This document shows, in pieces, positions 21,348 through 29,259 of a DNA stretch of 64,000 nt. Location: NCBI RefSeq assembly GCF_014842975.1, contig NZ_JACYXK010000026.1, positions 186,001 through 250,000 of the forward strand, given 5' to 3'. The notes beneath the pieces were generated by a model. It was not told the origin of the DNA and did no database searches. It was given only the letters and a program-made list of their open reading frames with translations. Both the position numbers and the translations under genes were made by a program. Every line of letters starts with the position of its first letter. Position 1 is the first letter of the stretch. The stretch is from Rhodanobacter sp. DHB23. Lineage in GTDB: Bacteria; Pseudomonadota; Gammaproteobacteria; Xanthomonadales; Rhodanobacteraceae.

Positions 21348-22760
21348 ATGAACATGCCGTACCGCCTCGTGAAATCCGCCCTCGCCTGTGCGCTCGCCTC
21401 CACGTGCGCCATGGTGCACGCCGCGACGCCGGCAAACACCGGCACGCATCCGGTCGCCGCGATCCAGGACACCGAAACGCCGGCGCAGCGCGACGCGCGC
21501 ATGGCCTGGTGGCGCGCGGCACGCTACGGCATGTTCATCCACTGGGGCGTGTATTCGGTGCCGGCGGGCGTATGGCAGGGCAAGCCGGTGGACGGCGCGG
21601 GCGAATGGATCATGCACGACGCGCGCATCCCGGTGGCCGAATACAAACAGCTGCCCGCGCGCTTCGACCCCACGCAGTTCGACGCGCACACCTGGGTCTC
21701 GCTGGCCAAGGCCGCGGGCATGAAGTACATCGTGATCACCGCCAAGCACCACGATGGCTTCGCGATGTTCGACTCCAAGGCGAACGCGTTCAACATCGTC
21801 GACGCCACGCCGTTCAAGCGCGACCCGCTGCGCGCACTGGCCGACGAGGCGAAGCGGCAGGGCATCAAGTTCGGCGTCTACTACTCGCAGGACCAGGACT
21901 GGACCGCACCCGGCGGCGCCGCGATCGGCGGCCACTGGGACAAGGCGCAGGACGGCGACTTCGCCACCTACCTGCACACCAAGGCGATCCCGCAGATCAA
22001 GGAGCTGCTGGCGAAGTACCACCCGGCGGTGCTGTGGTTCGACACGCCCACCCGCGAGATGACGCCGCAGCTCGCGTCGGAGATCGTGAAGCTGCTCGAC
22101 CAGTATCCGCAGCTGGTCTGGAACAACCGGCTGGGCGGCGGCTACGCCGGCGACACCGAGACGCCCGAGCAGCACATCCCGCCGCAGGGCTTTCCCGGCA
22201 AGGACTGGGAAACCTGCATGACGATCAACGACACTTGGGGCTACAAGTCCGCCGACACCGATTTCAAGTCGACCACCGTGCTGCTGCACAACCTGGTCGA
22301 CATCGCCAGCAAGGGCGGCAACTACCTGCTCAACGTCGGACCCGACGCGCACGGCGTGATCCCCGCGGCCGAAGCCGAACGCCTGCAGGCCATCGGCCAG
22401 TGGCTCAAGGTCAACGGCGAATCGATCTACGGCACCCGCCCCACGCCGTTCGCTGATCCGCATGGCGATTACTCCGCCACGCAGAAGGATTCCGACGGCA
22501 AGCCTGCATGGGTGCCCACCTGGGACTGGCGCGCCACCAGCCGGCCCGGCAAGGTCTACATCCACCTGCTCGAATGGCCCGGCAGCTCGTTCCACGTCGC
22601 CGACGCGACCATCCACGCCACCGGCGCCTACCTGCTGGCCGATCCGCGGCACACACCGCTCAAGTTCGCACAGCACGGCACGCAGCTCGACGTGCAATTG
22701 CCGGCCAAGCCGCTGGATCCGATCGACACCGTGCTGGTCGTCACCACCAGCGTTCGCTAG
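21348..22760 (+). CDS. Exported alpha-L-fucosidase, GH29
   Basis: A 470-residue protein with a signal peptide (ACALASTCAMVHAA). The GH29 barrel follows: MFIHWGVYSVPAG near residue 62, ITAKHHDGFAMFDS near 130 (substrate-binding His pair), the nucleophile Asp in VLWFDTPT near 230, and a C-terminal beta-domain. It releases L-fucose in the periplasm or outside the cell. ATG 21348 is preferred over the adjacent ATG 21345 because GGAG (21337-21340) is then seven bases away. It ends the fucose operon and converges on the mutarotase gene; both stop codons lie in one CTAG. Confidence 0.92.
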   Translation: MNMPYRLVKSALACALASTCAMVHAATPANTGTHPVAAIQDTETPAQRDARMAWWRAARYGMFIHWGVYSVPAGVWQGKPVDGAGEWIMHDARIPVAEYKQLPARFDPTQFDAHTWVSLAKAAGMKYIVITAKHHDGFAMFDSKANAFNIVDATPFKRDPLRALADEAKRQGIKFGVYYSQDQDWTAPGGAAIGGHWDKAQDGDFATYLHTKAIPQIKELLAKYHPAVLWFDTPTREMTPQLASEIVKLLDQYPQLVWNNRLGGGYAGDTETPEQHIPPQGFPGKDWETCMTINDTWGYKSADTDFKSTTVLLHNLVDIASKGGNYLLNVGPDAHGVIPAAEAERLQAIGQWLKVNGESIYGTRPTPFADPHGDYSATQKDSDGKPAWVPTWDWRATSRPGKVYIHLLEWPGSSFHVADATIHATGAYLLADPRHTPLKFAQHGTQLDVQLPAKPLDPIDTVLVVTTSVR

Positions 22761-23125
22761 CGACGTTCGTCGCTGGCCGCCAGCGCGTCCTTCAGCGAAA
22801 AAATCCCGCGCATCGCCACCCACTTCTCGCCCGGTTTCGCCCACGGCAGGCGCTGCTGGTAACCATCCATCAGCTGCTCCCACGCCTGCACGCGTGGATC
22901 GGCCGCATCGGCCGCCTGCTTGCCAGCGGCGGAGTAGTCGTCGGGTACTTGCATCACCATCACCAGTCGGTTGCCGGTGCGGAAGATCTCCATGTCCTCG
23001 ATGCCGGCGGCGCGGATCGAGGCGACGATTTCCGGCCAGACCACGCCGGGCCGGTGCCAGTTCTCGTACTCGGCGATGGCCGCCGCGTCGTCGCGCAGGT
23101 CGAGGGCGTAGTAGAGGCGCGGCAT
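22757..23125 (-). CDS. L-fucose/L-rhamnose mutarotase (RhaM/DUF718 family)
   Basis: A 122-residue ferredoxin-like-fold mutarotase. The core ALDLRDDAAAIAEYENWHRPGVVWPE contains the family's catalytic His near residue 24 and Tyr. It should interconvert alpha and beta anomers of L-fucose so that the dehydrogenase gets its preferred form. It follows fucP with a TGATG overlap, so permease and mutarotase are one transcript. Its stop is shared in a CTAG with the facing fucosidase gene. Confidence 0.87.
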   Translation of the reverse strand: MPRLYYALDLRDDAAAIAEYENWHRPGVVWPEIVASIRAAGIEDMEIFRTGNRLVMVMQVPDDYSAAGKQAADAADPRVQAWEQLMDGYQQRLPWAKPGEKWVAMRGIFSLKDALAASDERR

Positions 23126-24432
23126 CAGTTGCCCGCCTTGCCGGCACGCGGCAGGCGCCGCCATGCGAACCACGCCACCACGGCGAAGCCCAGTGCCGGC
23201 ACGCTCAGCGCACGCGCAATGCCGGCAAGGTCGGACACCTTGCCCATCGCCGCGGTGAGCACTGCGCCGCCGATGATGGTCATCACCAGCAGGGCCGAGC
23301 CGAGCTTGCGCTCGTCATCGTCCATGCCTTCCACGCCCAGCGCGAAGATGGTTGGGTACATCACCGACATGAAGAAACTGCAGGCCACCAGCGTGCAGGC
23401 ACCGCCCAGGCCGGGCCAGGCCAGCGCGTACAACGCGAGCACGATATTGATCACGGCGAAGGCCAGCAGCAGGCGCACCGGCGCCAGGTATTTCATCAGC
23501 GCCGTGCCCGCGAAGCGGCCGAGCATGAAGCACACCAGCCCGGCGAGGATGAAATTGGCCGCCGACGCTGCCGAGGTGCCCGGCATCGTCGCCTGCACGT
23601 AGCGGATGGTGTAGCTCCACACGCCGACCTGCGCACCGACGTAGAAGAACTGCGCGGCCATCGCGCCGGTAAAGCCGCGGTCGCGCAGCAGCCGCGCCAG
23701 CACGCCATCGCGGCCAGTGGCATGCGTTGCAAGCACATGCGGCGCGGTCACCGCGGGGAAGCGGGCCAGCAGCACCAGCACCGCCCAGGCCAGCACGACC
23801 AGGCCGATGCAGAGATAGGGCAGCTGCACCGCATGCGTCGCATCCGCGTAATACGCGGTGCGTTCGGCGGCGCCCATCGCGGCCAGTTGTTCGGGCGTGT
23901 GCTCCACGCCCGCCAGGATGAAATGCTGGCCGATCAGCACGCCGGCGATCGAGCCCAGCGGATTGAATGCCTGCGCGAAATTGAGCCGGCGCGTCGCGCC
24001 ATCGGGCGAGCCCAGCACGGTCATCAGCGGGTTGGCCGAGGTTTCCAGGAAGGCCAGCCCGGTGGCGATCACGAACAGCGCGAACAGGAAAACGCCATAG
24101 GTATGCAGTTCCGCCGCCGGCCAGAACAGCAGCGCGCCAGCGCCGTACAGCACCAGGCCCAGCACCACCGCCTGCTTGTAGCCGTAGCGGCGCATGAACA
24201 TCGCCGCGGGCATCGCCACCAGGAAATAGCCGAGGTAGAACGCGCTCTGCACCAGGCCGGCCTGGAAATCGTCCAGCACGAAGGCCTTCTTGAACTGCGC
24301 GATCAGCACGTCGTTGAGGTTGTTCGCGGCGCCCCACAGGAAGAACAGGCCCACGATCAGGAACAGCGGCAACCAGCGGGAGAAGCCTTGCGGCGCTGCG
24401 GCTTCCGGCATGGCCGGGTATTCCGTCGTCAT
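23125..24432 (-). CDS. fucP: FucP-type L-fucose:H+ symporter (MFS)
   Basis: A 435-residue permease with 12 hydrophobic segments. The family features are LFFLWGAANNLNDVLIAQFKKAF (about 28-50), the charged GLAFLETSANP motif of helix 4 (Glu important for proton coupling in E. coli FucP) and the FNPLGSIAGVLIG stretch. It imports L-fucose across the inner membrane. The start at 24432 follows a divergent region shared with the IclR gene that carries operator copy 2. Glucose/galactose specificity, as in related FGHS transporters, cannot be excluded, but the context strongly favours fucose. Confidence 0.9.
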   Translation of the reverse strand: MTTEYPAMPEAAAPQGFSRWLPLFLIVGLFFLWGAANNLNDVLIAQFKKAFVLDDFQAGLVQSAFYLGYFLVAMPAAMFMRRYGYKQAVVLGLVLYGAGALLFWPAAELHTYGVFLFALFVIATGLAFLETSANPLMTVLGSPDGATRRLNFAQAFNPLGSIAGVLIGQHFILAGVEHTPEQLAAMGAAERTAYYADATHAVQLPYLCIGLVVLAWAVLVLLARFPAVTAPHVLATHATGRDGVLARLLRDRGFTGAMAAQFFYVGAQVGVWSYTIRYVQATMPGTSAASAANFILAGLVCFMLGRFAGTALMKYLAPVRLLLAFAVINIVLALYALAWPGLGGACTLVACSFFMSVMYPTIFALGVEGMDDDERKLGSALLVMTIIGGAVLTAAMGKVSDLAGIARALSVPALGFAVVAWFAWRRLPRAGKAGN

Positions 24433-24484
24433 TCGTGCATCCACCCCGATCTCCCGTTGCGCCTTGCACACTGCCGGACACGAT

Positions 24485-24510
24485 GGTGCAAATATGAAAC
24501 AGTTATTCAC
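24485..24510 (+). promoter_or_regulatory. Copy 2 of the shared operator-like element (fucP / iclR divergent region)
   Basis: The plus strand reads GTGCA-A-ATATGAAAC, then AGTTATTCAC, a 20/25 match to the element at 16401-16426 (minus strand). Its core is TGAA-N7-TTCA. A candidate fucP promoter overlaps it leftwards: TTTGTG, 17 bp, CATATT. It is therefore well placed for repression of fucP and autoregulation of the IclR gene. Confidence 0.6.
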
Positions 24511-24584
24511 CAGCACAAAGACGCACTGCAGCATGCGGCCCCGCATGGAAGTCCCACACCACATGCGGCAAGCTTAGGGACATC

Positions 24585-25361
24585 ATGACGAAACCCGACT
24601 CCAAATACCGCGCTCCCGCCCTCGACAAGGGCCTGGACATCCTCGAACTGCTGGCCAGCGCGCACAAGCCGCTGAGCATCGTGGAAATCTCCGAAGGTGT
24701 CGGCCGCTCGCGCGGCGAGATCTTCCGCATGCTGCAGGTGCTGGAGGAACGCGACTACCTCGCCCGCGCCGAAGGCGACGGCGGCTACTGCATCACGCCG
24801 CAGCTGTTCCGGCTGGCGATGGAGCAACCGCCGGTGAAAAGCGCGATCGAAGCCGCGTTGCCGGTGATGCACCGCCTCGCCGAAACCACCGAGCAGGCCT
24901 GCCACCTGGTGGTGCCCTCGCGCGAGCAGATCGTGGTGATCGCCCGCGCCGATCCGCCGGGCGAGATCGCGCTGGTGGTGCGCATCGGCCACCGCCGGCC
25001 GATGTCGCAATCCACCTCCGGCCACGTGCTGCTGGCCTTCCAGGACGAACAGCTGCGCGAGCACTGGCTGGACATCATCGCCGGCCTGGAGGCCGACCTC
25101 GACCGCAAGAAGCTCGTGCGCCAGCTCGGGCAGGTGCGCAACCAGGGCTACGCCTGCGCGCGCAGCCACGTGGTGGACGCGGTCACCGACATATCGGCAC
25201 CGGTGCTGCAGCACGGGCGCGCCGTCTGCGCGCTCACCGTGCCCTTCATCGCGCAGCGCGCCTCGGCGCAGACGCAGCAACGCACCATCGCGGCATTGTG
25301 CAAGGCCACCGCGGAAATCTCCGACATCCTGCATTACGGCACGGCCATGCAGAAGCGCTGA
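24585..25361 (+). CDS. IclR-family transcriptional regulator of the fucose locus
   Basis: A 258-residue IclR protein. The N-terminal winged HTH (about 10-70: ALDKGLDILELLAS, then SIVEISEGVGRSRGEIFRMLQVLEE) is joined to the effector domain (about 80-250), which includes the SGHVLLAF motif and ACARSHVVDAVTDISAPV. IclR proteins bind small-molecule effectors, often pathway intermediates. Position beside fucP and the duplicated element at 24485 and 16401 suggest that it controls fucP, its own gene, the fucose operon and the GH20 gene. The effector is unknown. Confidence 0.88.
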   Translation: MTKPDSKYRAPALDKGLDILELLASAHKPLSIVEISEGVGRSRGEIFRMLQVLEERDYLARAEGDGGYCITPQLFRLAMEQPPVKSAIEAALPVMHRLAETTEQACHLVVPSREQIVVIARADPPGEIALVVRIGHRRPMSQSTSGHVLLAFQDEQLREHWLDIIAGLEADLDRKKLVRQLGQVRNQGYACARSHVVDAVTDISAPVLQHGRAVCALTVPFIAQRASAQTQQRTIAALCKATAEISDILHYGTAMQKR

Positions 25362-25367
25362 CCCCGC

Positions 25368-25445
25368 GTAGGAGCACACCCCGTGCGCGATGGCCTTGCG
25401 CTTCGACCGGAGCACAAGGCCATCGCGCACAGGGTGCGCTCCTAC
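25368..25445. repeat. GTAG-headed palindromic (REP-like) repeat, copy 1
   Basis: A 78-bp inverted repeat starts GTAGGAGCACACCC and ends with the complement ...GCGCTCCTAC. The arms continue through TGTGCGCGATGGCCTTG and its complement, so nearly the whole unit can fold into one long hairpin. It lies between the IclR and DUF4139 genes. It belongs to the same family as 26977, 39443, 50449 and 52390. Confidence 0.85.
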
Positions 25446-25477
25446 AAGAAGATTCCGGACCTGCAAGGAGCCCCGCC

Positions 25478-26968
25478 ATGAACCAGCCTGCCCTGTCCGC
25501 CGTCGCCCTGGCCTGCATCGCCGGCCTGGCCATCGCCACCCCTGCCGGCGCAGCCACGCCCACCGCGAGCGGTACCGACATCACGCTGTACCGCAGCGAC
25601 AACGCGGCACTGTACGCAAGCAGCGGCGACGGCAATGTCGGCGACGGCTACGCGGTGATCCGCGAGCGGCGCACGCTCGCCCTGCAGCCCGGCGTGCAGG
25701 ACATCACCCTCGGCGACCTGCCCGACCAACTCGATGCCGAGGCGCTGGCGCTGGGCTTTCCCGACGGCAACGCGAAAGTGGTTTCGCAACGCCTGCTGCT
25801 GGGCCAGGGCGGCAGCGCCGCGCTCACCGGGCTGATCGGACGCGAGGTCACCGTGCTGGGGGACGGCGGCGAGGCGCTTGCCACGGGCACGTTGAAGCGT
25901 GTCGGCGACGATGGCTTGATGATCGAAAGCGCCCTGGGCAAAAGCGCGCTGGGCACGACCTGGATCCGCCAGTACGCCGGCGTGCGCGTGAACGGCGGCA
26001 ACTTCCCGACCGGTTCCAGCCTGCGCCTGCGCGTGGACGCCGCGCGCGGCGGCAACAGCGAAGCCGTGCTCAGCTACCCCACTGCCGGCCTCGGCTGGCG
26101 CGCCGCCTACGTCGCCACGCTGCTGCCGGGCAGTGCATGCCGCATGCAGTTCGAATCGCGCGCCAGCATCGCCAACCGCAGCGGCCGCGACTGGAACGAC
26201 GCGAAGCTCACCTTGATCGCGGGCGAGCCGAACTTCGCCAAGGCCTCCACACCGCGCCCGGTGGTGATGATGGCGGCGAAATCGTTTGCCGCCGACGCAC
26301 CGATGCCGCAGCAGGCGCAGATGGACAACTACCGCAGCTACACCCTGCCCGCGCCAGTGGACCTGCCCGATGGCAGCGTGAGCCAGGCGCCTCTGTACGA
26401 AACACGTTCGCTTTCGTGCGAACGCACCAACCTCGTCGAGAGCGGCGGCACCTGGCAGCCGCCGCAACCGATGCTCGGCCCCGACTTCAACAGCGGCAGC
26501 GGCAACGACAGCATCGTCAGCACGCTCAAGTTCACCGCCTTCGACAGCCTGCCCGCCGGCTACCTGCGCGTGCTCACGCAGGACAGCCACGGCACGCCGC
26601 AATTCATCGGCGAGGGCCGCATCAACGACACGCCCAAGGGCAGCGACGCCAGCATCGCGCTGGGCACCGCCTTCGACCTGCGCGCCACGCGCGAACGCAC
26701 CGCGTTCCACGCGGACAAGGCCGGTCGCACGATGGACGAAACCTTCCGCATCACCCTCACCAACGCCGGCGACAGCACCCGCACCGTCACCGTGCGCGAA
26801 CACCCCAGCCGCTGGCGCGAGTGGAAGCTGGCCTCGTCCAGCGCCCCGCCCAGCAGGCAGACCACCGACACGCTGGAATTCCGCGTCGACGTGCCCGCCA
26901 ACGGCAAGGCCGTGCTGGACTACGCCGTGCACTACACCTGGAGCACGGAGCAAAATCCACAACCTTGA
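25478..26968 (+). CDS. Exported DUF4139-domain protein
   Basis: A 496-residue protein with a signal peptide (AGLAIATPAGAATP, cleavage near residue 25). The rest matches the DUF4139 beta-rich architecture: LYRSDNAALYASS and YAVIRERRTLALQPGVQDI near the start, YPTAGLGWRAAYVATLL, and RITLTNAGDSTRTVTVREHPSRWREWKL near the end. A central loop is Gly/Ser-rich. Its function is not known; it is probably periplasmic or outer-membrane associated. AAGGAG lies seven bases before the ATG at 25478. The gene is bracketed by REP copies 1 and 2. Confidence 0.8.
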   Translation: MNQPALSAVALACIAGLAIATPAGAATPTASGTDITLYRSDNAALYASSGDGNVGDGYAVIRERRTLALQPGVQDITLGDLPDQLDAEALALGFPDGNAKVVSQRLLLGQGGSAALTGLIGREVTVLGDGGEALATGTLKRVGDDGLMIESALGKSALGTTWIRQYAGVRVNGGNFPTGSSLRLRVDAARGGNSEAVLSYPTAGLGWRAAYVATLLPGSACRMQFESRASIANRSGRDWNDAKLTLIAGEPNFAKASTPRPVVMMAAKSFAADAPMPQQAQMDNYRSYTLPAPVDLPDGSVSQAPLYETRSLSCERTNLVESGGTWQPPQPMLGPDFNSGSGNDSIVSTLKFTAFDSLPAGYLRVLTQDSHGTPQFIGEGRINDTPKGSDASIALGTAFDLRATRERTAFHADKAGRTMDETFRITLTNAGDSTRTVTVREHPSRWREWKLASSSAPPSRQTTDTLEFRVDVPANGKAVLDYAVHYTWSTEQNPQP

Positions 26969-26976
26969 AGAAAACC

Positions 26977-27054
26977 GCAGGAGCACACCCTGTGCGCGAT
27001 GGCTCCGATGCCTGATCGGAGCAAAAGCAAATCGCGCACAGGGTGCGCTCCTGC
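26977..27054. repeat. GTAG-family palindromic repeat, copy 2 (GCAG variant)
   Basis: A 78-bp inverted repeat begins GCAGGAGCACACCC and ends GCGCTCCTGC. The T-to-C change in the head is mirrored in the tail, so the stem is intact. The loop-proximal part differs from copies 1, 4 and 5 but is itself an inverted repeat (GCTCCGAT / ATCGGAGC). It lies between the DUF4139 and enoyl-CoA isomerase genes. Confidence 0.85.
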
Positions 27055-27079
27055 CGCAGCGGAAGAACCCGGAGCCACC

Positions 27080-27835
27080 ATGATCGAAACCATCCTTCAC
27101 GACGCCGTCGCCGAAATCCACCTCGCGCGCGCGCCCGTCAATGCGCTGAACCTGGAGATGTTGCAAGCGCTGCATACCGCGCTGGACAAGGCGGTGGCCG
27201 ATGGCACGCGCGGCATCGTGCTGTCCGGCGTGCCGGGCATGTTTTCCGCCGGCGTGGACGTACCGGCGCTGCTGCAGGCGGATCGCACCGGCGTGCGCGC
27301 CTTCTGGCGCGAGTTCTTCGCCACCGCCGCCGCGCTGGCCTGCTCGCCGGTGCCGGTAGCCGCGGCGATCACCGGCCACAGCCCCGCCGGCGGCGCGGTG
27401 ATGGCGCTGATGAGCGACTACCGCGTGATGGCGCAGGGCCCGTACAAGATCGGCCTCAACGAGGTGCAGGTGGGCCTGGCCGTGCCCGACTGCATCCAGC
27501 TCGCGCTGCGCCGCGTGGTGGGCGCCTACCGTGCCGAGCGCCTGCTGGTGTCCGGCACGATGGTCGACGCGCAGCAGGCGCTGGCCTGCGGCTTCGTGGA
27601 CGAGACCACCGGCATCGACCTGGTGGTGACGCGCGCCGTGCACTGGATGAACGACCTGCTCGCCCTGCCCCCGCACGCCATGCTCGCCACCCGCCGCGTC
27701 GCCCGCGCCGACCTCATCGCCACCTACGCCGACGTGGACGCGCTGCCCGTCGACGACTTCATCGAAGGTTTCTACCATCCGCAGACGCAGGCCACCCTGC
27801 AGGCACTGGTGGCCAGGCTCAAGAGCAAGGGCTGA
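27080..27835 (+). CDS. Crotonase-fold delta3-cis-delta2-trans-enoyl-CoA isomerase (ECI1-like)
   Basis: A 251-residue crotonase. The motifs HSPAGGAVMALMSDYRVMA (about 98-116) and IGLNEVQVGLAVP (about 121-133) match the mitochondrial ECI1 pattern, in which the Glu of GLNE is the single catalytic acid. The first Glu of true hydratases is absent: in PAGGAVMAL it is replaced by Val/Ala. It should shift double bonds during beta-oxidation of unsaturated fatty acids. It is monocistronic and lies just after REP copy 2. A general enoyl-CoA hydratase label would be less exact. Confidence 0.82.
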   Translation: MIETILHDAVAEIHLARAPVNALNLEMLQALHTALDKAVADGTRGIVLSGVPGMFSAGVDVPALLQADRTGVRAFWREFFATAAALACSPVPVAAAITGHSPAGGAVMALMSDYRVMAQGPYKIGLNEVQVGLAVPDCIQLALRRVVGAYRAERLLVSGTMVDAQQALACGFVDETTGIDLVVTRAVHWMNDLLALPPHAMLATRRVARADLIATYADVDALPVDDFIEGFYHPQTQATLQALVARLKSKG

Positions 27836-27842
27836 GGGCCGT

Positions 27843-28331
27843 TCAAGGCTCCCAGATCATGTGCACATCCGCCCGCGCGTAGTGCGACCCCGCGCGCGGC
27901 GCGGGGTGGTGGCGGAAGCCGACGCTCTCATACAGAGCCAGCGCCGGCCCGAGCAGGCTGCTGGATTCCAGGAACAGTTCGCGCGCGCCTAGCGTGCGGT
28001 ACAACTCCAGCGCCGCGTCCATCAGCAGGCGCCCGACACCGCGGCCGCGCGCCTCCGGCGACACCGCCATCTTGGTGAGTTCGTAGACGCCGTCGCCCTC
28101 GTGCTTCAGGGCGACGGTGCCGAGCGCCCGCCCGTCCCCGTCGATGGCGAACAGGATGTGGCCGCCGTTCGCGAGGATGTACTGCTCGGGATGACCCAGC
28201 ACTTCGCGGTCGTAGTCCTCGACCACGAACCAGTGCTCCAGCCATTCGATGTTGAGCGTGGCGAACGCCGCGCGCCAGCGCGGCTCGAAGCCGACGATGC
28301 GGATGCCGTTCGATCGTGCAGGCGTGTTCAT
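27843..28331 (-). CDS. GNAT-family N-acetyltransferase
   Basis: A 162-residue single-domain GNAT. Acetyl-CoA-binding motif A is LTKMAVSPEARGRGVGRLLMDAAL (about 85-108, with the R-G-x-G-x-G/A loop), followed by motif B LFLESSSLLGPALALYESVGF. The substrate is not evident; the pattern resembles YjaB/YhbS-like amino-group acetyltransferases. It converges on the isomerase gene with a seven-base gap and is separated from the sulfurtransferase operon by about 80 bases. Confidence 0.87.
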   Translation of the reverse strand: MNTPARSNGIRIVGFEPRWRAAFATLNIEWLEHWFVVEDYDREVLGHPEQYILANGGHILFAIDGDGRALGTVALKHEGDGVYELTKMAVSPEARGRGVGRLLMDAALELYRTLGARELFLESSSLLGPALALYESVGFRHHPAPRAGSHYARADVHMIWEP

Positions 28332-28410
28332 GCGCGTGTACCGTGGGTCGGTGTTCCCGCGACCAGCCCGATGCCGCCGCGCCCGCGACGCAGGCGGCGG
28401 AACGCGACGG

Positions 28411-29259
28411 TCACTCCTCGCCCTTCGCTGCCGGCCGCGAGCGGTCGCTCACCCAGCCGCTCCACGACGGCGCATAGAGCCGCGACCCGGCGAGGCCGGC
28501 GTGTTCCATCGCCAGCAGGTTGTGGCAGGCGGTGACGCCGGAGCCACACATGTGCACGACTTCGGCCGGTGCGCGCGCCCCCAGCACGACGAGAAAGTCG
28601 CGCTGCAGCTCCGCCGCGCCCTTGAAGCGGCCATCGGCATCGAGGTTGTCGGCGAAGGGACGATTGCGCGCACCGGGCACGTGCCCGGCAACGGGATCGA
28701 GCGGCTCGGTGTCGCCGCGGTAGCGCGGCGCGGCGCGGGCGTCGACCAGCAGCGGCGCGGGCGCGGCGTGCAGGGCGGCATGGTCGAGCACGACCCGGGC
28801 CGGATCGAAGCGCACGGCCACCGACGTCGCCACGCGCTGCGGCACGGCGGTTTCCACCGTCAGGCCGGCCGCCTGCCACGCGGCATAACCGCCATCGAGC
28901 ACCGCCACGGCAGGTTCGCCGGCAAAGCGCAGCAGCCACCACAGGCGCGCCGCGGCCAAGGCGCCGCTGGCCGCGTCGTAGGCCACCACCTGCAGGCCCG
29001 GCCGCCAGCCCCAGCGGCCGAGTACCGCGGAGAACGCCTGCGCCGATGGCAGCGGATGGCGTCCCAGTCCTTGCGACTGCAGCGAGAGATCGGAGAGGTC
29101 GGTGTCCAGCTCGGCGTACACGGCGCCGGGGAGGTGGCCGGCAAGGTAGTCGCGCCGCCCCTTGGCCGGATCGGCGAGATCCTTGCGGCAGTCGACGACC
29201 AATACGTCGTCCGCCGGCAGCGCGGCGAGTTCGGCTACGGAAATCAATGTGGTCTTCAT
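28411..29259 (-). CDS. sseA: 3-mercaptopyruvate/thiosulfate sulfurtransferase, tandem rhodanese
   Basis: A 282-residue protein with two rhodanese domains. The N-terminal one is inactive (about 1-140, with VVDCRKDLADPAKGRRDYLAGHLPGA). The C-terminal one has the active-site loop CGSGVTA near residue 238, the CGSG form typical of 3-mercaptopyruvate sulfurtransferase. It transfers sulfane sulfur to cyanide or thiols. Its ATG overlaps the upstream Nudix stop (ATGA). It is the third gene of a DUF1289-Nudix-sulfurtransferase operon. Confidence 0.88.
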   Translation of the reverse strand: MKTTLISVAELAALPADDVLVVDCRKDLADPAKGRRDYLAGHLPGAVYAELDTDLSDLSLQSQGLGRHPLPSAQAFSAVLGRWGWRPGLQVVAYDAASGALAAARLWWLLRFAGEPAVAVLDGGYAAWQAAGLTVETAVPQRVATSVAVRFDPARVVLDHAALHAAPAPLLVDARAAPRYRGDTEPLDPVAGHVPGARNRPFADNLDADGRFKGAAELQRDFLVVLGARAPAEVVHMCGSGVTACHNLLAMEHAGLAGSRLYAPSWSGWVSDRSRPAAKGEE

